In this document: positions 1 through 12,621 of the stretch, piece after piece
Numbering within the stretch: position 1 is the first letter of the stretch
How the letters are laid out: each line of letters begins with the position of its first letter
Assembly: GCA_012184525.1 (NCBI GenBank)
Contig: WOFQ01000018.1
Span: 605,368 to 669,367 of the forward strand
Direction of reading: 5' to 3'
Source of the DNA: Xenoacremonium recifei
Taxonomy: Eukaryota; Ascomycota; Sordariomycetes; Hypocreales; Nectriaceae
DNA length: 64,000 nucleotides
Translations under genes and position numbers: made by a program
Notes under the pieces: model-generated
The model's database searches: none
What the model was told of the DNA's origin: nothing
Seen by the model: only the letters and a program-made list of their open reading frames with translations

Positions 1-1
1 C

Positions 2-297
2 ACTCGGCTGCGGGGCGCTTGCTGGAAACGCTTTTATATCGACCGAGACACGATGGTTAAGGACTTGGGCTTTGAAGGTCTCCTTTGGAACTCCATGGAT
101 GCCGTTTACCGACTGAGACTTCGTCACCGAGACCCTACAATGGGGTAGTATGTTCATGTAGCACGTCTCTAAATAGGCTGAGGACCTCACCCTCTAACTC
201 CACCGCCGAGTTTGGTTTCATCAGCCTTGCTGACGGCCTCCTCAACAGGAAGCTCACCTATGCCTCAGAAGAAGAACGCCGACAGCTTGAGCCATGA
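2..297 (+). CDS. possible 3' end of a gene cut by the window edge
   Basis: One frame is open from base 2 to a TAG at 145-147, and a second frame is open to a TGA at 295-297. A splice from 143 to 176 (GTAGTA donor, AATAG acceptor) would join them in frame, but the implied 32-nt intron is shorter than the others here. No domain is recognised in either half. It may be the tail of a gene starting left of the window, or nothing. Confidence 0.22.
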
Positions 298-900
298 GCC
301 AGGATGCAGGACGGGATTCGGCGTTTTGGGAAATATCAAGGGCTCGTAGTCTCTGTGTAGATGGGAAGCACGGATTTCATGGAGGAAAAAAGACGGAAAG
401 GGGCTATTTCAAGCTCTTTAGACGTTTGGACTGGTGTAGATGCTACACAACTAATTTTGTGATCGAGCTCTGAAGCTTGCCGAGGATTGAACTTTGCTGC
501 CCCTTTTTGGCCATATAAATAAACCTCCCACGAATTGCTCATAACTTGAACTTGTCTGAGACCTTTCGGATTCGTCGCCGTAACACAACACGAGGTGCAG
601 TAGAGGGCAATTTCCAAGCTCATAGTGTAACTATGTAGACTTGATCCTTTTCAAATGAGTTGGTGACAATTTAGCTATCCTATACTATACATAATTCCTA
701 TACGTAAATCCAATTCCTAGGTCCTTCCAGAATAACAGTCTTCCATCCAGATGTTATACCCAAACATTGTATCCCAAAATTTCGCGAAAGCATCTCATCG
801 TTAATGCTTGAAAGAGAAGCCCATAGCGAATGGCCACCACTCAGAATAGACAGGCACGAGGACAATACCTCAGAAGAGTACTCTCGTCTTCAGCGCCCCA
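298..900. other. gene-free interval
   Basis: Only short, uncharacteristic open frames are present. It would hold the 3' flanks of any gene entering from the left and of the App1-like gene that ends at 901. Confidence 0.5.
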
Positions 901-2229
901 TCATGCTCTGTTCTTGGCGATGACGTTCTTGATGATCTCAGCACACTCATTTGGATCCTCAAAGACATGCCAGCACTCTCCCGGAACACCCTGAAACGCC
1001 TTCTCGAAACGCTCGGGCTTGTTCTTCTCATCGATGCCGATCTCAGCAACGTTCGTGGCCCTGCGAATGAAGATCATCTTGACCCAGCCGTTGAAAGTTC
1101 GATAACTAAACACATTGTCAGAAGATAGTAGGATATGGTTATTGGGGATATCACATACATTTCTCCGTAAGCCTCAGGGTCAGATTGCGTCGAGTCTCCG
1201 ACCATGATCATCTTTCTCTTCGGGAGCCACGAGTTGATCTTCTTCATTCGGTCAACCTTGTATGCCTCGGTTCCCATAGTGAGGGAAGACAGCAGACCGG
1301 ACACGGTTCGCCAACTGGAGTCACGTAGAATCATCGTCCCAGCAGGGTAGTGCCTGTCACGGAACTCGCGAAGGAAGGGGTACAGGTTGTATGGAGACGC
1401 GGACAGATAGAACCAAGGGGTGTCTTTGGAGACCAACGACTGAATGGTGGCATAGAACTCGGGCATGCCTGGGATAGGCACTGGCTCCTCGACAAAGGTC
1501 TCTTTGAGAATGCCGATGGGATCACTGGTCATCGTCCTCTTGATTGTATCGTCAATGTCTATCGAAGTTAGTCTTGGTATGCTTCGCAGAAAGGCGCGAC
1601 AGACCTGAAACGATGCCCCAGCCATCAGGTTCAGCATATGCGGTTTGCATATGCAGCAGTCCCTTGGCGCCATGAGGAACCAGAGCTCTAGCTTTGATGA
1701 GGGCACCCCCGACATCGTGAGCTACTTCCAGAGCGTTGCTGGCAATGCCATTGATGCTCGTAGGACCTAGCCTCAAGTCTCGGCCACGGTGCTCCAAGTT
1801 CAGAATTCTTGCGTTCCGCAAATCCCAAAGGAATGGATAGAGGCGTTTCTCAATCGTCTTGCGCTCCTCTGCGTCTTCGGCCAACTTGAGTGTAGTCGCG
1901 ATGCTTGCCACAATGTCGCCGACTTTGCACTTGGGGTCTTGTTCGAATACTGCGGCAACAAACTCAGCCTCCCATCGTCCCGTTTCGACAGACCTGTAGG
2001 CCGTGTTGTCGAAGAGCCATACTACGTCCTTGCCCGTGACGGCCTTTCCGAAGGGATTCAGGTTCGCAAGCCAAGTGACCCAGCCATCGACGTTGATGGC
2101 TGGCAGTTGGAGACCAGAGGGCTTGGGGTCAGCCAAATTTGCCTCAACGCCGTCGAAGTTATGCTCCTTCCTTGTTCGCAATTGCATCGCGTTTGCGAAA
2201 GAAGACGGACTGAAATCTGAGTCTGCCAT
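901..2229 (-). CDS. App1-type phosphatidate phosphatase (DUF2183 family)
   Basis: Three exons, 2229..1605, 1558..1159 and 1105..901, give a 409-aa protein. The first intron is short (46 nt) with a GTCTGT donor and a CTAAC branch; the second has GTATGT and TTTAG. Splicing the first intron creates the motif VSDIDDT, the DxDxT signature of the HAD-like phosphatase App1, at about residue 210. Downstream are the family blocks PWFYLSASPYNLYPFLREF, GTMILRD and MVGDSTQSDPEAYGEIY, the last formed across intron 2. Yeast App1 dephosphorylates phosphatidate and is linked to cortical actin patches and endocytosis. There is no signal peptide or membrane segment. The family call is firm; the cellular role is inferred. 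Confidence 0.9.
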
Positions 2230-3861
2230 CTTGAATGTCGGTGGTCGTGATCTTTATCTTATCTCTTCGGCAGTGATGTCTGCGACAAACCTCAGGACCA
2301 GAATATTACGGTCCCGTGCTGTAGTGAGGCGAAGGCAGTAATATCAGCTGAGGCTCAGTCCGGGTGTGGGTGTGTGTCCTCGTGGAGAGGAAGTGTGGCC
2401 TTGGGGCGGACTAAGACAGATATTTGAAGAGCTGCAGCCCTGAACTTGACTTCGACATTGGAAGCTAAGCCAGACCCTGAGCCGTTGGCGCATGTTCTCG
2501 AAGCGAATGAGGGACGGTCCGGGCTTGGCCTATTGGCGCTTGTGACCACTATGCTGGAGTTGCAGCCCCCGAAGCTGAGCTGGGCGTGACGTGACTGCAT
2601 GATGACGGCCTCGGGAATCCCAGGCTAGCATCATTAGATGATGCATGCCGCTTGCTGATAGGTGATCGCCAGCCCTAAATTCAGCCCTGGAAGGTCTTAG
2701 TCAACACTAACAGTGGCAGTAGAACTGGTGGGTGGTCATGAAAGTGGAAGTCATCGACGGATCGATGATGGGATTGGGGGGATTGTCTTGGTGGCTTTGA
2801 CGGAGGTCAGCTGAAGCGACATAAATGGACGAGGCCTGGGATTCTAACGAAGCGCCAGCAGGGGGGCCCGGGGGTGTCATCGGGGATCTCCTCCTCATCC
2901 GCCCCCTCGGGTGCTTGGCCTTGGCAACCTCGAATGGCATTGAGTGCTCTGAGGCGCTTGCTCCAGAGCCCAATGGCCCAGACACACTGAGATTCCCGCC
3001 CTCAGGCCTCCCTGCAACGGCCAGTCCGCCACAATCGTGGGCGACGGGGTCCACAAAAGCTTGTCTTCGGGAGAGGCTTGCCGTCAACTCGTTGGCGGCC
3101 GGTCTAGAGCCTAGCGGGCGCTGCCGTCAGCGGGCGATGATGCCTCGAAGGACGGGACGGATCGTGATTCTGAAATGCCAAGACGACGAAGCGGGCGAAC
3201 ATACACAGAACCAATGATTTGAACAGGTTCGGAAGAATACTTTGCAAAGAGCCCGACAAGCAAGTTTTGCGGAGAGAGATGGAGATATAGTATGCCATCT
3301 TGACGAAGGTGGTTCCCTGGTGGTTGAATCGTGAAGTTGAATTTGCACTGCCCCGAACGTTGCGTTCGAGTAACACACTTTTTAGGTAATATCGAGGCGT
3401 CTGCCTCGTGTACCGGTAATTGCACCTCGTATGGACAAAAATCGGCAAGTCGTATTCAAGCCTCCTGCCAATTGAAGCTTTAGGGCTCAGGAAGCTTAGG
3501 GTTATATATCCATTCTCGAAACCGAAAAACAGGCACGAGAGCCTCACGGTTTCTCTCACACAATCTCGCCAATGTTGTTTGGAAATAAGGCTTCAGTTCT
3601 AACGAATGCCGTATATTCATAATTTGTTTGTGGCCAGCCAGGCCGAAATCTTTGATACTAATGAGACAGAAAGCTCACGGACAAAACGCCGCTCCATGGA
3701 ATCACATCAACCTGCTTGAGCGGCTCTTCGAGGCACCAATGAGTGCGCTACCATGGCTTGAAACAGTCTTCCCCAACGCCGTTCGCCGAACCCAGGCCTA
3801 GATCTACCTCTAGGAAATGCAGTATACAAGGAGGATGGCCTCTGATCTAACTGGCCGCCGC
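2230..3861. other. gene-free interval between two minus-strand genes
   Basis: It contains several overlapping open frames on both strands without recognisable domains, consistent with a promoter for the App1-like gene and a 3' flank for the GDSL-like gene. No RNA gene or repeat was seen. Confidence 0.45.
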
Positions 3862-5561
3862 TCAGAGACGCAGCTTGCGAATAAATGACTTTTCGCTCCC
3901 TCTTCTGGACAGCCAACTGGCCTTTTCCTCCTTGCGTATGAAAAGGTGTTCCAGCACCTCCTTCGCAGTTGACTTGGCGATACCCTTGATAGCTCGCTGA
4001 CCGACAGTAAACGAGTCGAGGAAGAGATGATTGTCGATATTGTCACACTCTTGAATAGTGTCGTTCGCATCAGCGGTGGCTTCAGGAGTGACCACCTTGA
4101 GGCAGGGTGTCCAGACATCGAGGAATCGCATGGTGTCATTGACGGATAGGGTTCCGCGTCCCTTGGAATCTCTGACTCCAGCGCGCTGCATCTCCTCCTC
4201 TGTCATAGCATCCAGGATCCGGCCGGCTTGGTCGGCTTGCAAGCCGGTTCGTCGAGGGTATGGTGCATAGATGACGGGGTCGTCCTTGGTATCCTCGTCC
4301 TTGTGCATTGAAGGTCGAAGAGCAGCAGGCATATACTTGAGAAGGGTGTTGCTCTCGACGACCTCGACCAGATGATCGGGCTGACCCATCAAATCCTCAG
4401 GCTTGGTGCTTGCCTTCTTCTTCCAACCATCCATCTGCGAGCGAACCTCGGAATTCCATCGAGCCGTAAGTGCGGAGGCCTTGCGCGTCTGCTCAGCCAT
4501 CGAGTTCGGAATCGTGGGGAGAGGTCGGTTCTGCCAGCCGGGGGCGAGCGAGATATCGAACAGCTTGGGGATCAAAACACGGAAACTCTCAAGTCTTCGC
4601 TCATCGATCTTTTCGGCAGCATCCACGGCGGTGAGCGCCTCAATCTGTGCATCAGTGATGTTTGACCAGAAGTCAGAGAACGCCACGGATTTGGGGTCTA
4701 GAGCATTGGTGTATAGCAGCTCGATCTGCTCAAACATATTCTTGACCATTGCGTCCACAAGCGAATTTCCAGAATCCTTGGGCATCGCAGCCAGGTTCCA
4801 AATATCCCAAGTACCAAAGGAGAAGATCCAGAGGGTTTCGCGAGGGGGAACCTTGGGCGCGGGCATGGCCAAGAACTTCTGAATCTGCGCTGCGAGATCC
4901 GGAGTATCAGCAGGAACGGGGTATTGCTCAGCAATGAAGTTGTAGTCGGAGGCAGGCTTCTTGGTGATGTCGGTATGCTCGGTGATGTTCAGGAGAGACT
5001 GGAACTCGGTGTCGTAGATGGAGTTGGAGAGGAGCCCGCGGTCGGACTCGGTAGGGACAAAGGAAATGTGCGAAGAGCAGTTGAGCTGATTGATGTTAGA
5101 CATACGCGACGAGCAGTCTGAAGAAGGGAATCTCGTACCTCATTGCACAGTTGTTCAGTCCAGGTCGATCGCCTCGCACTACCATCGGTGGCGCTGCCAA
5201 CCAGATCAGGCGAGCCAAAGACGACGATGCGCAGGTTGCCAGACACATCGAGGTTCGTCGAGCCCCATGGCAGGTAATTCTTGTAACTGCTGGCGAAGCC
5301 GCTACCAGCGAGGCGATCGGGAAGCAGGTGGAAAAGGAGGAGGATGGTAAGCAGGAAGATGCTGATTTGCACCACCAGGCGCGGGCCGCCTCTCAGGGCG
5401 CGACCGGAGCAGAAGACCAAGACGGCCCTGAGGCCAAGTCGACCCATCAGCGAATCGTCATTGTTGCTGGGCAGTTGGTGGTCGAGCGAGTCGTTTGATT
5501 TCCACAGCGAGCTGATCATGGTGCCGGCTGCGTGTGGTGTTTCTGAGGAGAAATCAATCAC
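3862..5561 (-). CDS. membrane-anchored SGNH/GDSL-like hydrolase family protein
   Basis: Two exons, 5561..5139 and 5085..3862, separated by a 53-nt phase-0 intron (GTACGA...CATCAATCAG), give 548 aa. Residues 62-80 form one strongly hydrophobic segment, so the enzyme-like part is probably anchored with its C-terminal bulk luminal or extracellular. After the anchor comes RIVVFGSPDLVGSA, in the place of GDSL block I, and further on WIFSFGTWDIWN, resembling block III. The C-terminal LFLDSFTVGQRAIKG sits where block V normally carries the catalytic His, which I cannot see. It may be an esterase relative that has lost or moved that residue. The fold assignment is moderately sure, activity is not. 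Confidence 0.75.
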
Positions 5562-8500
5562 GCTGGAACATTGGGCGTGGTGGAAGAGAGCCTCGAGGAC
5601 AGTCGTCGGAGGGCCAAAAAAAAGACAAGTGGTCGGGTGTGAAACGCGATGACGTTAGGCGGCGGTGCTGAATCAGTCAGCTCTAGGCGAGATTCTTTGT
5701 CGCTAAGGGCACGAAGGGAAAGGGGAATAAAGAGCGACGAGCTGTCCAACAAAGCGACAACCAGCAGACTTCATCCAAGAACTGAGAAGGTGGAAGAGGG
5801 AGGAGGTGATTGATCTGGAATCTGAAATCAGGAGTGGAGGAGAGGGAGAATGGGAGATGGAGGGCCGCCTCAGCTAACTACGGAGCAAGGCACAGCACAG
5901 CCCAGGGCAGCGTAACGCAGCCTAACGCAACGCAACGCAACGCTACGCAACACAACAACCTCGCTGAGCGGCTCGCTGGCTGCCCTCCCTGGCCGCTGGT
6001 TGGGCACGGCCAGTTAATTGCATTCTTGCGGCGGCAGCACGCAACAATCCCGGTCGGGGGCACGCGACCAGACCATCCATCGGGGGGCCGGTCGTCAGCG
6101 TCGTCAGCGGTGGAGCGGCGGAAAATGCGAATTCGCGGCGGCGAGACGAGCGCCAGAACGCACCCAGATGGCAAGCCCAGCTCAAGTCTCACGGCGCCTC
6201 ATCACCAGCCACGCGCATGCAATTCTCGCGAGGTATCACAATCCTCTGTCGGTACGCGAACCTGGGGCAGCACGAACCCTTCTCGAGCCCCCGGCCTCAT
6301 CTCCGCAAGTGGCAACCAAGCACACGATCATCCATCCCCCTTTCTCAGTTTCCTGGTCCCGGGCGGGCGAGCTACGCCGTATGTCGTATCAAGGATCGGC
6401 GCTGGGAGGAGACGACGTGAGACAGTCTGTGGTTGCGGGTGAGATGTGTCCAGACTCTGCAACATGCTCACTAACCCCCTGATGCATTCACAGGCTGTTC
6501 TGCCTTTCTTTCATCTTGACAGTAATAGCCCATCTTCTCTTCTTTCACCATCATCCGGGTGGCTGCGCCGGTGAAATCTCCCGTACGTCATGGCGCTGAG
6601 CCGCCTCCCGTCCCCCACTGCTTGGCAGTTGCTTGGCAATCTCTCCCGCATCTTATTAGTCGGGATGGCCTCGAATTGCACCATCAGCCTGGACGCGTAC
6701 CACTCTGAAACGTCTTATTTCCGGGTTGACATGATACTACAGAGTACTGTCAACTCGACAGAATTAGGCTCGCAAGATTCAGGGACGCTGTCGCAATAGA
6801 TCGGAATACTCCGTCACACCTGGACCATAGATCTCTCATCTTCGCGACTCGACACAATCCCAATCTCAACCGTCAGACTGCAGTGGCTGCCCCTTAAACC
6901 CGCAGACCCTTGTCCGTTTGAAAGACTCGACGCAGTTGTAACAACGCAATTCAGCCTCGCTAGACCGACTCTGGGCAAGTCAGTTTACGACTTGTTAGCC
7001 GACATTGCTTGTCAAAGTTTGAATCGCGCGTTCAGCAAGAATGAGAATTAGAGCAAATACGGGTCGCTCAGGCATTCTTTGTTGACATGGGCATGGCTGT
7101 CAGCATTTCATCACAATGCTTCGATGGCCGTCGCTAAAGGATCCCGTTGCATGTAGGCGCTCATTGCGCCGCATTTCACCTGCTAATTATAGGCACAGGG
7201 CTTGCAGATCGTTGCGGCGCGTTTGGAAACTGTTGGTGCCAAGGAAATCCCGTCTGACAGGCGGGCGCCATTTCCTCGACCCAACAATAACCAACAGCAC
7301 AACAACTACTCTGAAGAGTGTGGGTTCAAGAATGTGAGAAATACGCTTATGAGCAAGCTTTGATCCAGCCACGCGGACGGCGCGCTTCCCGGCGACGCCA
7401 TAAACTCACCTGCGATCCGAACAGCCGCTGTGGCGCATCTCGAGTCTGGCCTGGAATTGACAGACCGCCCGCTGACGGATATGCGGCACGGTCGGCGGCC
7501 ATTCGTTACTGAAAGGTATCAAGCGCAATTCATGGCTCAGAGAAGAGACGTAGACGCCCAAATGCGGAAAGGAAGTATTGATGGCAGGTAGGTCGAGTCA
7601 GGAGACTTCAATTCGAGGCCATTGAGGATCTTGATTGGTCTCGACTTGGCAGGCCGAAATGGCCTTGCTCGCGGAAGCCTGTTTTATGGTTGCATCGATT
7701 GCATCTGTCAAATCCGAAGAAAAGGATCCGAGACTCGCTCCCTGTATACGTGTATAGCCCTTCGACGCGCAGAGTCTCACTTCAACAGCGGCTCAGCTCT
7801 GGGAACGTATTTGCCTGAAGCAGCCCCGAAACCAGGCACTCGAGGATTGCCTTTCATGGGCGCACCTCGGTGTCAAGGAAGGGCAAACCTTGCCCTGGAA
7901 CCTTCAACGGTAAGAACGGTATTGGTCACGGCAGTCATGGTAATGCCCTTTCTGGTAATTTAAGACTGTCATTGATGGCCCCTTGTAGAGGAGGTATAGG
8001 TCCCTTCAGGGATCTTATTATTTTTGCCCTATCGATGGCCCCCTTGATAACCACTCCTTGAGTTGTCGACTGTAAATCAATCGGCATCTCCAATGACGCC
8101 ACTGACGATGCGGCTAGACTGCTTGCGGGATGGGAGCAAGATATGTCTGAGACCCTGGGGAAGGGATGGCACTAAGAATCGACAACCAGGGAGGCTGATG
8201 AGAGAATCAGGGACATCCAGTTGAGGGAAGGTTGAGAGAAACAAGTTTCGATAGTCTGCATCTCTAGAAGAATTATAGTTCATGGTGCCTGTTAACCCTG
8301 TAAGACTTGCGATGCTGACATCCATCGTTCGTGACCGTTTCCGGCTTTTAGGAGGTTGGCATCGCGACATGCAATTGGGCCTGGGCCGAGAAGATGATTG
8401 AGTGTGATGAGGCAGATTTGGATGCCGACGGTCTGTTTATGACGAATAATGAGAAGAAACTGCAATCAATATGATACTGGGTCAGCAGAATAGGTCGGCC

Positions 8501-9111
8501 ATAAGGCTGTTGAGCAGGATCCGGGCAACACCAATCACAAGCCTGGCGCACGTGCGTGGACGAGTCGCGAGCCAAGCCTGGCCTGCCTGGCTGGATCACG
8601 CAAACTGCAATAGGTGATGTAAGCGCTGGCTGAAACCGTCAACATCGAATGCGTCCGCCATCGCACGCCCGAAACAAACTCTTTTATTGTCGTCGGTGCT
8701 GTGAAAAAGGCCTTCCTTTGGCCCAGCCGATCGCTGCTTACCTGAGGCGCTCAAAACGTGGGCGAGCCGAAAATATCTTGATCTGCCGTCGATAAGCCGC
8801 AATCTCACTCCATCCGAACTTCTGTCATCCGTCACCTCCAACGCCTTCAATCGCGCCGCCAGCACAGCCCAGCCGCAGAGAACCTCATTACCAACAATGG
8901 GCGTGTCTGCGCATCCCGAGTCATGATCGCGTCTGGCCGGCAGCAGGCTCTCTCCTCTCTCCCGATCCCCGACGAACGACGTCTGTACCTGGCCTCGTTC
9001 CCCCACACCACCACCCGCGCGTCATTGCGACTACTGCTGCTCCATCGATACGAAGCTGCTCCTTAGGGTTATCTGCCTGGAGGTAGAGGCGGCTGACCTT
9101 TGCAGTCGGCA
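5562..9111. other. long gene-free interval (about 3.5 kb)
   Basis: No frame here has recognisable protein content. It separates two divergent genes and probably holds both promoters and a long leader for the gene at 9112. The left 1 kb is GC-rich and contains a short CAACG repeat; the rest is unremarkable. A non-coding RNA cannot be excluded. Confidence 0.45.
5911..5960. repeat. degenerate CAACG pentanucleotide repeat
   Basis: About nine imperfect units of CAACG/CTACG/CAACA in a row, in the upstream region of the GDSL-like gene. Probably a slipped-strand microsatellite. Confidence 0.7.
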
Positions 9112-12100
9112 ATGCTCTCCCACCTGCGGTTCCACCGGCGAGGGCCTTCGAATCCTACATCGCCATGTCCCGACCAGCACACGCCCACGTCGCCGCCTGC
9201 GAGCTCCGGCAGCCAGCAACCCTCGCCGTTCCCCCTCGACGCCGCCCTGTCGCCCGATAGCGCCTCATCGTTCAGCTTTCAAAACAGCGCCGGTGCCGCG
9301 CGCCCTCCCTCCAGCTCGTCCGCCCTGCCGCCGACTCTCCCTCCCATCCCTCGCGTTACGTCAGCTGAGACCGAGCCGCCGCCGTCGTTGCTAGATCCGA
9401 GACGCGATGGCGAGATGGCCCCTCTACCGGACTCGAGGCCTCAGCAGCAGCAGCAGCAGCCGCCGCAACAGCTGCCGCGGTCACCCTATAACGGCGGCGA
9501 CTCGGGCTTCATCGGCGGCATGGCCCTGAGGAAGTACCAGCGAGATATCCAGGCACAAGCCGCCGAGTCCGTCGACCACCTGCGCGGCCTTGGAGTTGAC
9601 GAGCCACACCCCAAGTCGCGACCGAACCTAGCTCCCATCAACACCAGCGGCCCGTCACGGCCTCCTGTTCAGCCCCTGAAGAGCACCAAGGCGGTGTCGT
9701 CATTCATTCCTCCAACTGAGCTGCAGAACAATTCCCCCCAAGGACCTACGGGCCGTCGACCCGCTGGCACCCGGCTCACCACCGAACCGCCCATGCTCGT
9801 GCAAACCACCAGCAACCCCGAGGTGCACAAGGCGAAGAAGGGCCTGCCCTTCCTCAAGAACCCCATGTCGACGTTGTTGATGCGGAGGAAGAACAGTCAG
9901 AACGTTCCTGACTTGTTGCCCCTTCCTCTGAGAGCTCAAAATGACGAGCCAACCTACGATCCTCGCATCAGAGGTACCCGAGTACATGACTTCAGCGCTC
10001 CAAGGGTGAAGAAGGTTGTGAATAGGGAGCCCGCGTATGTTCCGTCATCGACTCGGCTGCCCGATCAGGACACATTCACAAATAGCTTCACTACACAACA
10101 TCCCAACGCCAACATTCCAGATTTGCAACAACGGCACCGCAGCAACGCCTCCGATTCACTCGAGTCTTCCTCATCTCGAGCCGTTAGACATACCTTGAGT
10201 TCGACCTCCGATCAAACCAAGTTCTCCGCAGAGAGACCCTCTCCCGAAAACGAAGATGCGCCTCCAGTACCTCCAAAGGACAACGCTCCTATTCCAGTTC
10301 AACCGCGGCCATCACAGGTCTCGCGTCTGATAGAGAACGCAGACGCAGCATTATTGAACTCAGCATCATCTATACGAAGTGGTCGCTCAAGAAACGCCTC
10401 ACTATCCGGCATGTCGGGCAAGGATATACCGTCGGCGATACCAAGACACATGAAGAGTACCTCGTCAAGATTCAGTTTCGACATGATTGGAGCAGCCAAG
10501 CAGGAGAAACTTTTGGAAGAGAGACATCGACAACGAGAGCTGGAAAAGAAAAGCGAGCCACCTGCCCCCAGGGACTCAGTATATGATGATTATGACGAGG
10601 ATATCGACTATGACGCGATGATGGAGGATGATGGTTTCGAAGAAGAGATCCCCATGGTGGGCGAAGACGACATGTTGGACGAAGAGGGGTTTGACGACCC
10701 AGACAACGACCAGGAAAACTTCTCTGGCTTTGTTTTCCAAAGATCAGACCCGGCCTCGGCGCTGACCAGTCCACGTAGCGCCGGGCCGCAGCCGACCCCG
10801 AGAGACGGAGAAGGTAACGCGATCGGGTTTGCGATGAGCAAAGATACTCCAGGGCTTCTATCGCCAGAGATGGTACCGCCGCCGAACTTGCAAGCGCTTC
10901 TCGAGGTTCAAGCCGCAGGTCTTGGGATTCAGGGGCTGGACTTGGTCGGATCCACCAGATCGATGACGGAGAACGAGACTGCATTCCAGCAAAACCAGCA
11001 GCTCCCTCCGGCCAACATGCCACGCAAGACCAAGGACGACGACTTGTACTTTGACGATGGAATGATTGGATTTGAGAATGAGTTTGCCGAGGACCTTGCA
11101 GCTCCACCGGAGTGGGATGAAGCTCCGTTCGACGAATCTATCTTCGACAACAACGACACGGATCAGTTTGGACGGCCCATCGCGGGCGCCTTTGCCCAGG
11201 CCCAGTCTCAACGGCGCGCGGCTAACCAGGAGGCCGTGCGAAGGGAGTCGGATATGACCTCTCGCCTGTCTGCCCACTCAGCCGTTTCCCAATCAACCGC
11301 GCATACCTCGCTGGACGTTGATAACCACAAACTGGCCCCCATCAACGGACTCAAAGACCTTGCCCTTGAGTCTTCCCAGGACGAGACTTCGGAGACGTCC
11401 AAGTTAACGTCGCCCGGTGAGGACACGGTGGCGGCGTACCAGGCGGCTCTCGCGGCGGCGGCTCATAAGGCTGCGGCGTCGGGCAAATTCCAGCGCAGCT
11501 CTTCGCCGCCAATGGACGAGACCGTTGCGCCAACGGGTTGTTCTCCGACTACGCCTGATCGGGGAGGCAGCTTCCAGGACAACGACCTGGACGACTACGA
11601 GCTTGGGTATGAGGACATGGCCGATTTTGATCTGGATGACGATGCAATCATTGCGGAAGCCAACGCTAGTGCTCTGGCCAACGACTCTGACGGGTGGTAC
11701 GGACAGGAATTTGGATTCTACTCAGCGCCCATTCACCAACAGCATGGCTCAGCAGCCCCGACGACCGAGTACGAGTACGCTAATGGCGGGTTCTTTGGAC
11801 CTAAGGGTGGCCTTGATCGCAGTATCAGCGGCCGCATGGTGTCACGGGAGCCTAACTTGACCCCGATCACGGAACGGTCCGAGTACTCTAACCGCAACTC
11901 AATCATGAGCTTGAGCATGTCTGGATTTGGTCCAGGAACGCCTATCCAGAGCCCAGGGCTTGCGCAACTGGCCCTCCTGGGAGATCGTGGTGATGAGATG
12001 AGTCTCTCTGCGCTGATGCGACTTCGAAACAGGGCTTGGGGCGGTTCGCAAGTCAGTCTGGTGTCGAGTCGAGAGGGATCCCCTCGATCTGAAAGGGGAG

Positions 12101-12621
12101 ATGCCCCTAGCTCGCCTTGGGGGCCCAATTTCTTTAGTCCAACGGCCATGCACGCGAGGAAGAACTCCCTGTTCTCGACCTTTACGGCGGATTCGGAGCC
12201 CGGCAGTATTTCAGGAAGCCCGACTTTGACCATGGGGATGCAGGCTTTCACACCACCGCCGCCATTGCCCGAACATGGCTTTGCGTCCGACTCGCAAGAG
12301 GACATCAAACTTCCCCCTTTGGTGGCACCTCCGACACAGCAACAAATAGAGACCACACTATCACCCATCTCAGAGCCCGGTGACATGCCACTCTCAGCCA
12401 CTGGCGTGAGTCCTCTTGAATCAACCAAGAGTCCCGACAGCGGCCTTTCACGCATGTCTTCCCGCCGAGGTCACCGCCACAAGGGCTCAGCAGACAGCAT
12501 CTCATACACCAAAGAGGAAGACAGCGGCGCAACGCGCTGGGTAATGGAAAGACGGCGCACTGGCGAGACAGGCGAGGTAGAGATCCTCGAGCGGGAGATT
12601 GTCGAGGGCGGACGCATTTAA
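9112..12621 (+). CDS. large disordered conserved fungal protein, function unknown
   Basis: Single exon of 1169 aa. The frame extends four codons further up to a TTG, but the first ATG is at 9112 (MLSHLRFHRRGPSNP). The protein is mostly low-complexity Ser/Pro/Gln-rich sequence, with a polyglutamine stretch near residue 120, a more ordered basic block near 240-270 (GLPFLKNPMSTLLMRRKNSQ), a block IRGTRVHDFSAPRVKK, a charged helical segment QEKLLEERHRQRELEKK near 470, a very acidic stretch at about 490-545, and Ser/Pro phospho-site-like C-terminal blocks. No enzyme domain is visible. The composition fits a scaffold or signalling protein regulated by phosphorylation. I do not recognise the gene. 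Confidence 0.88.
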   Translation: MLSHLRFHRRGPSNPTSPCPDQHTPTSPPASSGSQQPSPFPLDAALSPDSASSFSFQNSAGAARPPSSSSALPPTLPPIPRVTSAETEPPPSLLDPRRDGEMAPLPDSRPQQQQQQPPQQLPRSPYNGGDSGFIGGMALRKYQRDIQAQAAESVDHLRGLGVDEPHPKSRPNLAPINTSGPSRPPVQPLKSTKAVSSFIPPTELQNNSPQGPTGRRPAGTRLTTEPPMLVQTTSNPEVHKAKKGLPFLKNPMSTLLMRRKNSQNVPDLLPLPLRAQNDEPTYDPRIRGTRVHDFSAPRVKKVVNREPAYVPSSTRLPDQDTFTNSFTTQHPNANIPDLQQRHRSNASDSLESSSSRAVRHTLSSTSDQTKFSAERPSPENEDAPPVPPKDNAPIPVQPRPSQVSRLIENADAALLNSASSIRSGRSRNASLSGMSGKDIPSAIPRHMKSTSSRFSFDMIGAAKQEKLLEERHRQRELEKKSEPPAPRDSVYDDYDEDIDYDAMMEDDGFEEEIPMVGEDDMLDEEGFDDPDNDQENFSGFVFQRSDPASALTSPRSAGPQPTPRDGEGNAIGFAMSKDTPGLLSPEMVPPPNLQALLEVQAAGLGIQGLDLVGSTRSMTENETAFQQNQQLPPANMPRKTKDDDLYFDDGMIGFENEFAEDLAAPPEWDEAPFDESIFDNNDTDQFGRPIAGAFAQAQSQRRAANQEAVRRESDMTSRLSAHSAVSQSTAHTSLDVDNHKLAPINGLKDLALESSQDETSETSKLTSPGEDTVAAYQAALAAAAHKAAASGKFQRSSSPPMDETVAPTGCSPTTPDRGGSFQDNDLDDYELGYEDMADFDLDDDAIIAEANASALANDSDGWYGQEFGFYSAPIHQQHGSAAPTTEYEYANGGFFGPKGGLDRSISGRMVSREPNLTPITERSEYSNRNSIMSLSMSGFGPGTPIQSPGLAQLALLGDRGDEMSLSALMRLRNRAWGGSQVSLVSSREGSPRSERGDAPSSPWGPNFFSPTAMHARKNSLFSTFTADSEPGSISGSPTLTMGMQAFTPPPPLPEHGFASDSQEDIKLPPLVAPPTQQQIETTLSPISEPGDMPLSATGVSPLESTKSPDSGLSRMSSRRGHRHKGSADSISYTKEEDSGATRWVMERRRTGETGEVEILEREIVEGGRI

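Noticed and set aside
2825..3217. 130-aa plus-strand open frame and overlapping minus-strand frames
   Set aside because: No recognisable motif, and both strands are open because of local GC content.
5810..6442. 210-aa plus-strand open frame
   Set aside because: Composition is that of GC-rich non-coding sequence with the CAACG microsatellite inside; no domain, and several overlapping frames are equally open.
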